Assembly: GCF_010672525.1 (NCBI RefSeq)
Contig: NZ_JAAHGH010000002.1
Location: 364,608 to 428,607 of the forward strand
Direction: 5' to 3'
Length of the DNA stretch: 64,000 nucleotides
DNA from: Okeania sp. SIO2B3
GTDB taxonomy: Bacteria > Cyanobacteriota > Cyanobacteriia > Cyanobacteriales > Microcoleaceae
Shown here: piece by piece, positions 1 through 9,600 of the stretch
Layout: the number at the start of each line of letters is the position of its first letter
How positions within the stretch are numbered: position 1 is the first letter of the stretch
Notes under the pieces: model-generated
Databases searched by the model: none
Seen by the model: only the letters and a program-made list of their open reading frames with translations
What the model was told of the DNA's origin: nothing
Translations under genes and position numbers: made by a program

Positions 1-828
1 TATAGTATCAGAAAAAAATTAATTATTTAGATGTAACTCAACTCCAGAATTGTCAGCATTCAGCCATCAGCTATCAGCTAGCCTCCTATGGTCGGAACTT
101 TGTTAACAGCTATGAGTTGTTAGCTCATTATCAGCTCAAAATAGGAATTAGTCTCCCAGGAGAGTTAAAACTTATAAAAAAAATGTCTTCAGCTAACCTT
201 AGTAATTTCTTGAATATGTTCAAAAGCTGAATGCTGAATGCTGAATGTTGAATGCTGAATGCTGAATGCTTACCCAGAATTAGGCAACAGGAATCAGGGT
301 TTAATTTTTTTATCTATTGAGTAATGACTGAAAAATTATTCAAGATGACTATATATACTGGGTACAATTTTCTGATTTTATTTACCAGTTTTTCAGCCAA
401 ATATATAGTGATTTCAGTTGAGATTGAGACAAGGGTTTCTTGCTTTGAAATAGTTTCAGCTGAAAAAGTGTTTCATTCTTATTTTAAATGACTATAGTAT
501 CAGAAAAAAATTAATTATTTAGATGTAACTCAACTCCAGAATTGTCAGCATTCAGCCATCAGCTATCAGCTAGCCTCCTATGGTCGGAACTTTGTTAACA
601 GCTATGAGTTGTTAGCTCATTATCAACTCAAAATAGGAATTAGTCTCCCAGGAGAGTTAAAACTTATAAAAAAAATGTCTTCAGCTAACCTTAGTAATTT
701 CTTGAATATGTTCAAAAGCTGAATGCTGAATGCTAAATGTTGAATGCTGAATGCTGAATGCTTACCCAGAATTAGGCAACAGGAATCAGGGTTGAAATTT
801 TTTTATCTATTGAGTAATAACTGAAATA
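1..828. repeat. Direct duplication with a 492-bp period
   Basis: Bases 1-335 recur almost unchanged at 493-828; the copies differ by a few substitutions and small indels. Each copy contains a run of GAATGCT-like heptamers (about 227-280 and 718-760) and the short palindromic module TATGGTCGGAAC (about 90 and 580). No gene is visible in either copy. The repeat may continue beyond the left edge of the window. Confidence 0.85.
404..497. mobile_element. MITE-like element, TATAGTSATTTCA family, copy 1
   Basis: This 94-bp element has imperfect terminal inverted repeats (TATAGTGATTTCA at the left, TTAAATGACTATA at the right). A near-identical 93-bp copy lies at 49805-49897 with better-matched ends. 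It has no coding capacity. It fills the space between the two copies of the 492-bp direct repeat and overlaps the first bases of the second copy. Confidence 0.6.
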
Positions 829-1193
829 ATGAATATACATTGCTAAGGTCAAGGTTAGTTTTTTTTCCAATACTTTGAATTCTCTTGAAATCTCTCAATA
901 CTAATTCCTGCTATAAAGGCAATGAATTAATAGCTGATAGCTGAATTATGATAGCTGAATGCTTAACAATATAGGTAACTAAATAATTGAAAAAAACTGT
1001 TGTACTGCATCTCAAATAAATCTGTAATTTTTTAAAATTATCAAAATAATATGGGTCGCGCCACCCCACCTTTTAAGGCGATAGGGTTTTTGGATAGTTG
1101 CTCAAATTCCCTACTTCTCCTCCACGGTCGGGGTTAGGGGTAGGTTAACTTCTGACTTCGTTAACACCTCCTTAGAAATAGCTGCTGGAAACT
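829..1193. other. Intergenic, no gene seen
   Basis: AT-rich DNA with short GCTGAAT-type repeats near 930-965. A GC-richer stretch at 1055-1165 carries the motif GGGGTTAGGGGTAGG, which recurs in other intergenic GC-rich modules near 27270, 59800 and 60085. No ORF or RNA gene is supported. Confidence 0.5.
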
Positions 1194-1547
1194 TTAAAAA
1201 GAAATTATCAAACTGATAAGAACTAAACTTAACAATAACCACCAAATAGTATTTCTTTGAAGCCAAAATTTGACAGTTCCAAACCAACTAATATGATTAA
1301 AATTAGTAGGAGGTACTAGGGGTTCAGATTGGTCGTGATAAAGAGTACAATTTTTAGCATAGGGGCGTTGAGGAAAATTACAGGTATCATCAAAATGGTA
1401 GGTACAGCTATTACACAAATATTCTTCTGTTTGAGTGTGATAAATAGGAATTCCTGGATGACCAAAAGCTTTAAGAGAAACTCCACAATGGGGACAAGCG
1501 ATCGCCTGACTATCAATTGGTTGATGACAACGAGGACAATTTGACAT
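1194..1547 (-). CDS. Zinc-ribbon protein with a C-terminal membrane segment
   Basis: A small protein of 117 residues. It begins MSNCPRCHQP and holds two zinc-knuckle pairs near the N-terminus (CPRC and CPHC), then a second cysteine cluster (CNSC, with later C residues), so it looks like a double zinc ribbon. The last 25 residues, after the WFGTVKFW stretch, form one hydrophobic helix, so it is probably tail-anchored. An upstream in-frame ATG at 1589 would add 14 residues, but the start at 1547 fits the zinc-ribbon N-terminus better. Family members are common in cyanobacteria with no known role. It diverges from the phasin-like gene downstream at 1665, so the two share an intergenic region of about 117 bp that must hold both promoters. 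Confidence 0.7.
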   Translation of the reverse strand: MSNCPRCHQPIDSQAIACPHCGVSLKAFGHPGIPIYHTQTEEYLCNSCTYHFDDTCNFPQRPYAKNCTLYHDQSEPLVPPTNFNHISWFGTVKFWLQRNTIWWLLLSLVLISLIISF

Positions 1548-1664
1548 TTTGATTATGCTAGATATGTTAAATTTAACGACTTTTTTCATCTACAGTTTAA
1601 ATTTGTAGCTTAATTCTAAGTTTGTTGCTCCTTTATACCTAAAATATGGAAATAGGAAAAAAAT

Positions 1665-1991
1665 ATGAATAATACTGAAAATCTACTTAAACAACTTTTA
1701 ATGATAGGCATTGGTACAACTTCCTTAGTGGCCGAAAAAATACAGGAAGTCACTAACCAATGGGTTAAAGATGGTACTATCAACCCAGACCAAGCTAAAA
1801 CTTTTGTTGATGATATTATGCAGCAACTTAGGTCAGAGCAAGGAAACTGGGAAACTCAGATGCAGCGACAAATGCGGAATGTCATGCAGGATATAGGTGT
1901 TCCTCGTCAATCGGAATTGGACGAACTCCGGGGTCGTTTGGACCGTTTGGAGCGTCAGATCCGAGATTTAGAAAATCGCAATTGGCGATAG
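1665..1991 (+). CDS. Phasin-family / coiled-coil protein
   Basis: 108 residues, soluble and highly charged. An amphipathic N-terminal half (residues 1-55, containing KIQEVTNQWVKDGTI) is followed by a coiled-coil C-terminal half with a regular leucine/arginine heptad pattern (ELDELRGRLDRLERQI). This matches the short phasin-like proteins of cyanobacteria, which associate with polyhydroxyalkanoate granules or act as small structural coiled coils. The granule role is a family inference only; no PHA synthase gene is in the window. It is apparently monocistronic, with no close downstream gene on the same strand. Confidence 0.65.
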   Translation: MNNTENLLKQLLMIGIGTTSLVAEKIQEVTNQWVKDGTINPDQAKTFVDDIMQQLRSEQGNWETQMQRQMRNVMQDIGVPRQSELDELRGRLDRLERQIRDLENRNWR

Positions 1992-2417
1992 ATGAAGTCA
2001 GAAGTCAGAAGTCAGAAGTTAGAAGTTAGATGCTTGCTGTGATTAAATTTGAGAGACGTGAGAATTTCCTAACTTCCCTGACGACTGTTATGTCATTTAA
2101 CAATATCTGGAATCTTAGTTAAAGTTAAACTTTCATATTAATTTTTGGTTTTTGACTTAATTATATGGAAGATTGATTTTAGTATCAAATATTATAGTTA
2201 TTAATTTTTCAGTAGTTATGTTCTGTTTTGTCTGTTTGATTTTTTTTCAAAAATACAAATTAGAGAAAATGGGAGGTTGTTTAGAGTGTTTATAAAGTCA
2301 GCTGCGAGATTGGAAAAATTACAACTGACGCTAGTGTAGCTGCAAAATATAGTGGTTATAATTTAAACTTCAACACTGAGAATTTTTGACTTTTAACTTA
2401 AATTAGGAGGATTAATT
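1992..2417. other. Intergenic, simple repeat then unannotated
   Basis: Starts with iterated GAAGTCA heptamers (about 1995-2028), a short-tandem-repeat type common between cyanobacterial genes. The rest is AT-rich leader DNA ahead of the FKBP gene, and I see nothing else in it. Confidence 0.5.
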
Positions 2418-2939
2418 TTGCGAGGAATTATTATTAGTCTGGCAGTAGTAATATTCTGTGGTTTAGTTTTGATTGTTGCTCAAATCACAGGTTCGGAAAA
2501 AGGAGCAGTTGCTTCTCAAAATACACCAGGTACTATAAATTCTACTGAAGTTCAAGAACAAGTGGCAGAAAATATTATGACTGAAAATAACGGAGAAACT
2601 ATTACTACTGAATCTGGTCTTCAGTATGTGGTCTTGAAAGAAGGAGATGGCGCTACTCCTAAAAAAGGTCAAACAGTTGTGGTTCACTATACTGGAACTT
2701 TAGAGGATGGTTCTAAGTTTGATAGTTCTCGCGATCGCAATCAACCTTTCCAATTTCCAGTTGGTGTAGGTCGAGTTATTAAAGGTTGGGATGAAGGGGT
2801 AGCGAGTATGAAAGTTGGTGAACGTCGTAAGTTTATTATTCCACCGGAATTAGGGTATGGCGCTAGTGGTGCTGGTGGGGTTATACCTCCTAATGCTACT
2901 CTGATTTTTGATGTGGAATTATTGAGAATTGCTGGATAA
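2418..2939 (+). CDS. FKBP-type peptidyl-prolyl cis-trans isomerase, membrane-anchored
   Basis: 173 residues. Residues 1-24 are a hydrophobic signal or anchor segment, then a 55-residue low-complexity linker, then one FKBP domain (about 85-172). Diagnostic segments are [25 protein letters not shown] and [18 protein letters not shown], which line the isomerase pocket. It catalyses X-Pro bond isomerisation, probably in the periplasm or thylakoid lumen, assisting folding of exported proteins. The start is TTG at 2418, supported by a strong AGGAGG Shine-Dalgarno at 2405-2410 with 7-base spacing; no ATG fits. A hairpin terminator follows the stop. Monocistronic. The family call is secure; the compartment is inferred from the anchor. 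Confidence 0.92.
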   Translation: MRGIIISLAVVIFCGLVLIVAQITGSEKGAVASQNTPGTINSTEVQEQVAENIMTENNGETITTESGLQYVVLKEGDGATPKKGQTVVVHYTGTLEDGSKFDSSRDRNQPFQFPVGVGRVIKGWDEGVASMKVGERRKFIIPPELGYGASGAGGVIPPNATLIFDVELLRIAG

Positions 2940-2973
2940 ATTCAGCATTAAGAATTCAGCAATTATAATTATT

Positions 2974-3008
2974 AAAAGGGGATAGAGACTTGTTCTCTGT
3001 TCCCTTTT
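2974..3008 (+). terminator. Rho-independent-like hairpin after the FKBP gene
   Basis: A stem built from AAAAGGGGATAGAGA and its near-complement TCTCTGTTCCCTTTT encloses a small loop, ending in T-rich sequence 35 bases after the stop codon. Confidence 0.6.
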
Positions 3009-3035
3009 ATATATTCTTTAATTCCTAAAAATTAT

Positions 3036-3593
3036 ATGTCAAATCTCACAGTTAAAGACTTAGAAATATTGCAAGGTACTCTTGATAAATTAGATTTAGA
3101 TTATCAATTAGAATTAGACGAAGGAAAAATATTAGTCATGGGTCCGTCAGATATTATTTCTAGTGAAGTTGGTGTTCAGTTAATTAGGTTATTAGGTAAT
3201 TGGGTTTACCCACGTCGTCTCGGACGTTTGTTTGATTCTAGTGGTGCTTTTATTCTTCCAGATGCTAATTTAAAAGTTCCTGATGTTTCTTTTGTTCGTG
3301 CCCAACGTTTGAAAAAAAGTGTTCGTTATTTTGGGGAGTTGGTGCCAGATTTAGTAGTAGAAATTAAGTCTCAAAGCGATAGAATTAAACCTTTAAAAAA
3401 GAAAATAAAGAAGTATTTAGAATTGGGAGCGGAAGTAGGAATATTGATAGATCCTGACAAGGAAATAGTTATAGTTTATCGTCCTAATGGTGAAGAAATT
3501 AAGTTGGAAAATGGAGATATTTTGACTATTCCTGAATTATTTGGTGAGTGGGAATTATCTATTGTTGAACTTTGGCCTCCTGTGTTTGATTAG
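3036..3593 (+). CDS. Uma2-family (DUF820) PD-(D/E)XK restriction-like endonuclease
   Basis: 185 residues. The Uma2 fold is recognised from the order ILVMGPSD, then PDVSFV (Asp83), then PDLVVEIKS with the E-I-K signature at 109-111, which together form the PD-(D/E)XK nuclease site. After this comes the usual KIKKYLELGAEVGILIDPD segment and a C-terminal strand ending in LWPPVFD. The length is typical. These genes are heavily multiplied in cyanobacteria and their substrate is unknown. The gene starts 28 bases after the FKBP terminator, on the same strand but probably independently transcribed. Active-site residues appear intact. Confidence 0.88.
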   Translation: MSNLTVKDLEILQGTLDKLDLDYQLELDEGKILVMGPSDIISSEVGVQLIRLLGNWVYPRRLGRLFDSSGAFILPDANLKVPDVSFVRAQRLKKSVRYFGELVPDLVVEIKSQSDRIKPLKKKIKKYLELGAEVGILIDPDKEIVIVYRPNGEEIKLENGDILTIPELFGEWELSIVELWPPVFD

Positions 3594-3941
3594 TAAGCAT
3601 TTCCTGCGGACTGCTGCGCAAACAGCAATCAGTATTCAGCTATCAGCTTTTTTTTACGAATTAAGTCATAATTTGTTTAAAAACACTTAATATACTAATC
3701 CTAAATAATTTGTGATAAAAACATAAAATATTACAACCTATTTAGTATTGCTATCTTAACTGAATAGTTACTTATTTATCCTATAAATGATATCAAATGT
3801 ATCAATAATAATTTTTTCTTTCAAGATAATAGTTAGTAATTATAATCTAGTTGATAACACAGTTCTGATCTAGAAGGCAAGCTAAAAACTAATGGTTGAA
3901 TACTAATACTTATATTAAATCCGCATAATTACTACACCTAA
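3594..3941. other. Intergenic with a partial GTAAGCATT repeat
   Basis: The first 60 bases resemble the left half of the GTAAGCATTTCCTGCGG repeat family (full copies at 16709, 18257 and 46047). The rest is AT-rich with no ORF or RNA gene seen. Confidence 0.5.
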
Positions 3942-4016
3942 GTCATTGCGACGGTCACTGCGTGGAAGGAAGCAATCTCAGAGGTTTAGGAGATTGCTTC
4001 CTATTGTCGCAATGAC
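3942..4016. repeat. 75-bp near-palindromic element (GTCATTGCGAC ends)
   Basis: The ends are GTCATTGCGAC and GTCGCAATGAC, with an inner pair GAAGCAATCTC / GAGATTGCTTC, so the whole element can fold into one long hairpin. Elements starting GTCATTGCGA are dispersed in many bacterial genomes. It ends just before the 4019 reading frame. Confidence 0.75.
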
Positions 4017-4018
4017 GA

Positions 4019-4207
4019 TTGTTCAAGTTTATTTGTTGTAAATGTACTCCTGAAGAAATTTCTCAGAGAAAGATCGATCCAAGAATAGTAATTCCTTTGT
4101 GTGGGATAGTATTACTTGATGAAATTGATGTTTTAAAGTTAAAAGATTTTAATGAAGAAGTAGATGATAATTTTGCAGTATTAGTAGAAAGAGCGATCCC
4201 TCTCTAA
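4019..4207 (+). CDS. Small hypothetical ORF, possibly a gene remnant
   Basis: 62 codons starting with TTG immediately after the palindrome at 3942-4016. The product (CCKCTPEEISQRK then PLCGIVLLDEIDVLKLKDF) looks protein-like rather than random, with a hydrophobic core strand and an acidic tail. I do not recognise the family. The abutting palindrome and lack of a Shine-Dalgarno suggest it is the 3' remnant of a longer gene cut off by the repeat insertion. It could also be a chance ORF. Confidence 0.3.
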   Translation: MFKFICCKCTPEEISQRKIDPRIVIPLCGIVLLDEIDVLKLKDFNEEVDDNFAVLVERAIPL

Positions 4208-4319
4208 TATTTCATCCTTAAAATATCAACAATTTAACTGGAAAGCTAATAACTGGAAAGCTAATAACTGGAAAGCTAATAACTGATAACTGAAAAGGAG
4301 ATCGCCCTCAAAACTATAC

Positions 4320-6600
4320 TATCTTTAGTTGAATAAAAAGTCATGCGTATAGGCAAGCAGCCCCCTATATTACTTACTTTATCATAAAAATTGCGAGGAT
4401 AGAACTGAAAATCTTTTGACACGGCGTTTTTTTTAGAGCTTCAGAGAATGAAAAACTTTGTGGTTTTCAACGCTAGGGGAGATGAATCGAAAGATTTAAT
4501 CAGAGAGAAACAACCATTTATAGAAGCTTCACAAGATGAAAATATTTTTTATATTGCTCCTGGGAATAATTCCTCAATATTTGATTGTCTTTGACCATGG
4601 AAATTAAGTTGAATAAAAAGTCATGCGTATAGGCGAGCAACCACCAATAGCTTTTATGATATCAGAATTTTTGTGAGGCAGCAACCGAAAATCCTTTGAC
4701 GCGCGTTTTTTCAGGAGCTTCATAGAATGAAAGTGTTGGTAATTTTCCACCATAGGAGGGATGGATGGAAAAATTTGATGATGGGAAAAAATGTATTGAG
4801 CGATCGCTATATAGATGACTGCCGAAAGCTGATTATAGGAGCTTCACAAGATGAAAATATCCATACCATTACTCTTGGGAACATTCTTAAATATTGAAAA
4901 ATCTCTATAGAATAGACTAGGAAATTAAGTTGAATAAAAAGTCATGCGTATAGACGAGCAACCCCTTATAGATTTTATGATATCAGAGTTTTTGTGAGGA
5001 GGCAACGGAAAATCCTTTGACCCGCCGATTTTTTTAGAGCTTCAGAGAATGAAAGAGTTGGTAATTTTCCACGCTAGGAGGGATGGATAGAAAAATTTGA
5101 TGATGGGAAAAATGGATTGAGCGATCGCTGATTGATGATTGCCGAAAGCTGATGATAGGAGCTTCACAAGATGAAAATATCTATAGCATTACTATTGGGA
5201 AAATTCTGAAATATTGAAAAGTCTCTATAGACTGGGAAATTTAGTTGAATAAAAAGTCATGCGTATAGGCGAACAACCCCTTATAGCTTTTATGATATCA
5301 GAATTTTTGTGAGGCAGCAACCGAAAATCCTTTGACGCGGCGTTTTTTTCAGGAGCTTCATAGAATGAAAATGTTTGTACCTTTCCACGCTAGGAGGTAT
5401 AGATAAAAAAGAGCGATCGCTTTGTAAGATTCACACTTTTTATTTGACGCGCAGAATTTTTTTTGAGCTTCAGAGAATGAAAATATTGGTGGTTTTTCAC
5501 GCTAGCAGAGATGGATAGAAAGACTTGATGAGGGAAAAACAATCATTTATGGTAGCTTCACAAGATGAAAGTATTTCTGATATTGCTCCTGGGAAATTTC
5601 CTGAATATTCTATTGTCTCTGACCATGGAAATTACGTTGAATAAAAAGTCATGCGTATAGGCGAACAACCCATTATATTTTTTATGATATCACAAAAATT
5701 GTGGGGATGGAACCGAAAATCCTTTGAGGCGCGATTTTTTAGGAGCTTCATAGAATGAATACTTTGGTAATTTTCCACGCTTGGAGGGAGGGAGGGATGG
5801 AAAAATTTGATGATGGAAAAAATGTATTGAGCGATCGCTATACAGATGACTGCCGAAAGCTGATTATAGGAGCTTCACAAGATGAAAATATCCATACCAT
5901 TACTCTTGGGAACATTCTTAAATATTGAAAAATCTCTATAGAGTAGACTGGGAATTTTAATTGAATAAAAAGTCATGCGTATAGACGAGCAACCCATTAT
6001 AGCTTTTATGATATCAGAATTTTTGTGAGGCAGCAACCGAAAATCCTTTGAGGCGCCGATTTTTTTGTGAGCTTCAGAGAATGAAAATGTTTGTACCTTT
6101 CCACTGAGGAGCTACTAGATAAAAAAGAGCGATCGCTTTCTAAGATTCACACTTTTTATTTGACGCGCCGAATTTTTTGTAAGCTTCAGAGAATGAAAAT
6201 ATTGGTTGTTTTTCAATGAGGAGAGATGGATGGAAATATTTGATGAGGGAAAGACAATCATTTATGGGAGCTTCACAAGATGAAAATATTTCTGATATTG
6301 CTCCTGGGAAAATTCCTAAATATTCGATTGTCTCTGAGCAAGGAAATTCAGTTGAATAAAAAGTCATGCGTATATACGAGCGACCCCTTATATCTTTTAT
6401 ATTATCACAAAAATTGTGGCGATGGAACCGAAAATCCTTTGGCGCGCCGATTTTTTTTTGAGCTTCACAAGATGAAGATATTGGTGCTTTTCCACTGAGT
6501 AGGGATGAATGAAAAGATTTAATCACGGAAAAACAACCGTTTTTGGGAGCTTCACACGATGAAATTATTTCTGGTATTGCTCCTGAGACTGATAACTGAT
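4320..6600. repeat. 2.3-kb degenerate tandem array downstream of dnaB
   Basis: The phrase GTTGAATAAAAAGTCATGCG occurs seven times (starting near 4328, 4608, 4929, 5244, 5636, 5960 and 6351), a unit of about 280-400 bp. Each unit also has a CCTTTGACGCGCCG-like block followed by a T-run. The dyad AGCTTCA-N5-TGAA occurs 16 times (near 4437, 4524, 4715, 4840, 5037, 5160, 5354, 5464, 5553, 5743, 5872, 6070, 6181, 6269, 6460 and 6549). Four units include HIP1 sites. No reading frame is maintained between units, so it is most likely non-coding. Three 15-bp copies of GGAAAGCTAATAACT sit just before it (4238-4282). Confidence 0.85.
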
Positions 6601-6614
6601 AACTGATAACTGAT

Positions 6615-9600
6615 TTATCTGTTCCCTGTTCCCTGTTCCCTGTTCCCTCTTATTGCCAAATTTCTAAACTTAGTAAACTGGGGGTCAAACAATAACTTAA
6701 CGGTACCAGTTGGCCCATTCCGATGCTTAGTAATAATCACCTCAGCAATACCCTGATCTGGAGTATCTGGGGAATAATACTCATCCCGATAAAGCATAAT
6801 AACTAAATCCGCATCTTGTTCAATAGAGTTATGAACAACAATCTCATTCGCCACAAAATTATGTAAACCAGGCACAGTTAAGTCAAAAACCTCCGCCTCA
6901 CCATCTGGTCTTATTTCCACAATTTCATCCCAGTTAACATCAATTTGAGTAGGTTTTTCCCACTCCCGACACTTAACTACAGACCCTAAATTTCCACCAT
7001 ATTTTGGCCCAAAATCTACTTGAGACAAGAATTGCCCACAATACAATATTGAATATTTAAGCATTTTTTGGTTCAAAATAGCAAGAGAATCCCCAATATT
7101 CAGAGTATTTAACTGTTTCCAACCCCCCATGGAAAAGAAAGGATGATTAGCCGTAGCCCTAATCAATTTTCCTGAAGAAGTTTGCAAAAGAAAGATAGGT
7201 TTAACCCCAGTAGAAAATACTCGACTAACCATAGCCGACTCAAATTTCCCAGTATTTTCATTCAATGCCAAAACAGAAAAATTAGATTTACCAACCAGAC
7301 AAGAAATAGGATTTTTTTTACCATCAGCTAAATAAATTAAAGTATCCCCAGTCAAACAACCAGACTCTCTTAAGTCAGACATCATCGGTCTTTTATTAGT
7401 TCGAGACTCCACACTTCTACTAAGTTGAGATAAAGCAATAATCGGCACGGAAAGTTCTCGCGCCAAACCCTTCAAATTCCTAGTAATTCTTGCCAACTCC
7501 AAAACTCGATTATCAGTATTACTCCCCTCCATTAACTGTAAATAATCTAATAAAATTAATCCTAACGCCCCACCTTGTTCGCTTTGAAGTTGTCTAGTTT
7601 TTGAACGAATTTCATTAACAGTAATATTAGGAGTATCATCAATAAAAATTGGCATCTCAGCAAGAGTACCAATAGCGGAAGTTAGAGGTTCCCATTCATT
7701 CTGACTAATTCGCCCAGAACGTAATCTATTACTTTCAATTCTTGCCTCACTTGCTAATAATCTTAAGACCAATTGTTCCTTAGACATTTCTAGACTAAAA
7801 ATTGCTACTGGTAATTTGAGATTAGATGCAATACTATGACCAATATTTACAGCAAAGCTGGTGTTATGAAGGCAAATATCATTAGCTACAAAATTATGAG
7901 TTTCTGGTATGGTCAAATCGTATACTTGTTTTTCTCCTACTGGTTCTATAGAAACAATTGCATCCCAGTAAATATCGCTATTTTCTAATTGTTCGACTAA
8001 TAAATTTCCTTCTCTGACTAAATTTAATCTGTAGGAGGGAAAATCTAGATTGTCTGGTGGAAAATTTCTCATATCTGTCAGAAGGTTTTTCCCACAGAAA
8101 GTATCAGTAGTAGTGAAGTTATCGAAATTTTTCTCAGTCTTTCCTTTTCTATTTTTGCTCTTTTCCGAAAGAATGATAGATTCGGCAAATTTTTCCATCA
8201 CATCAACAATTTCATTCCAGAAAATCTGAGTATTTTTTAGTTGCTCAACCCAGAAATTCTCCTGTCTGACTAAATTTAATCTGTAAGAGTGGAAATCTAG
8301 ATTTATAGATGGAAAATTTTTCACATCTGTCAGAAGGTTTTTCCCTCCGAAAGTATCAGTAGTAGTGAAATTATCGAAATTTTCCTCGGTCTTGACTTTT
8401 CCATTTCTACCTTCTACTGATAGACATTTAGATTCGGCAAATTTTGCCATCATATCAACAATTTCATTCCAGAAAATCTGAGTATTTTTTAGTTGCTCAA
8501 TCCAGAAATTCTCCTTTGTGACTAAATTTAATCTGCTGGAGGAGAAATCTAGATTGTCTGGTGGAAAATTTCCCATATCTGCCCCTAAATTTTTCCCTCC
8601 GAAAGTATCAGTAGTAATGAAATTATCGAAATTTTCCTCGGTCTTGACTTTTCCATTTCTACCCTCTGCCCTAAGACATCTATATTTGGCAAACTTTTCT
8701 ATCACATCAACACTTTCATTCCAGAAAATCTGAGTATTTTCTAATTCCTCAATCCAGAAATTATCCTGTCTGACTAAATTTAATCTGTAAGAGTGGAAAT
8801 ATAGATTTATAGATGGAAAATTTCCTATATCTGCCCCTAAATTTTTCTCACCGAAAGTATCAGTAGTAGTTAAATTATCGAAATTTTCCTCGGTCTTGAC
8901 TTTTCCATTTCTACCCTCTGCCCTAAGACATCTATATTTGGCAAACTTTTCTATCACATCAACACTTTCATTCCAGAAAATCTGAGTATTTTCTAATTCC
9001 TCAATCCAGAAATTATCCTGTCTGACTAAATTTAATCTGTAGGAGGGGAAATATAGATTTATAGATGGAAAATTTTTCATATCTGCCCCTAAATTTTTCT
9101 CACCGAAAGTATCAGTAGTAGTGAAGTTATCGAAATTTTTCTCGGTCTTGACTTTTCCATTTTTATCCTCTGCCTCAAGACATCTAGATTCGGCAAACTT
9201 TTGCATCTCAGAAATCATTTCATTACCGAAAATGTTCCAATTTTTTAGTTTTTCAACTAAGGCATTTTCGTTTCTGAGTAAATCCAAACTTTCTGATGGA
9301 ACATTACCAATATTTGTCAGAAAATTTTGTCGAAATAAGGCATCAGTAGTAGTTAAATACTCGGAATTTTGCTCGGTCTTTCCTTTTCTATTTTTGCTCT
9401 GTGCCGAAAGGATGATAGATTCAGTAAACTTTTCCATCACAACAAGAACTTTATCCCAGAAAATCTGAGTATTTTCTAATTCCTCAACCCAGAAATTCTC
9501 CTGTCTGACTAAATTGAATCTGCTAGAAGATAAATCTAAATTTATAGATGGAAAATTACCAATATCTACCACCAAATTTTTGAGGGATACTTTATCTGTA

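Noticed and set aside
6140-6526. 128-codon minus-strand frame as a gene
   Set aside because: It lies inside the degenerate tandem array, the frame is not kept in the other units, and the product resembles nothing known.
4320-6600. CRISPR array
   Set aside because: Units are 280-400 bp, degenerate, and the short dyads are irregularly spaced; there are no uniform repeats with unique 30-40-bp spacers and no cas genes.
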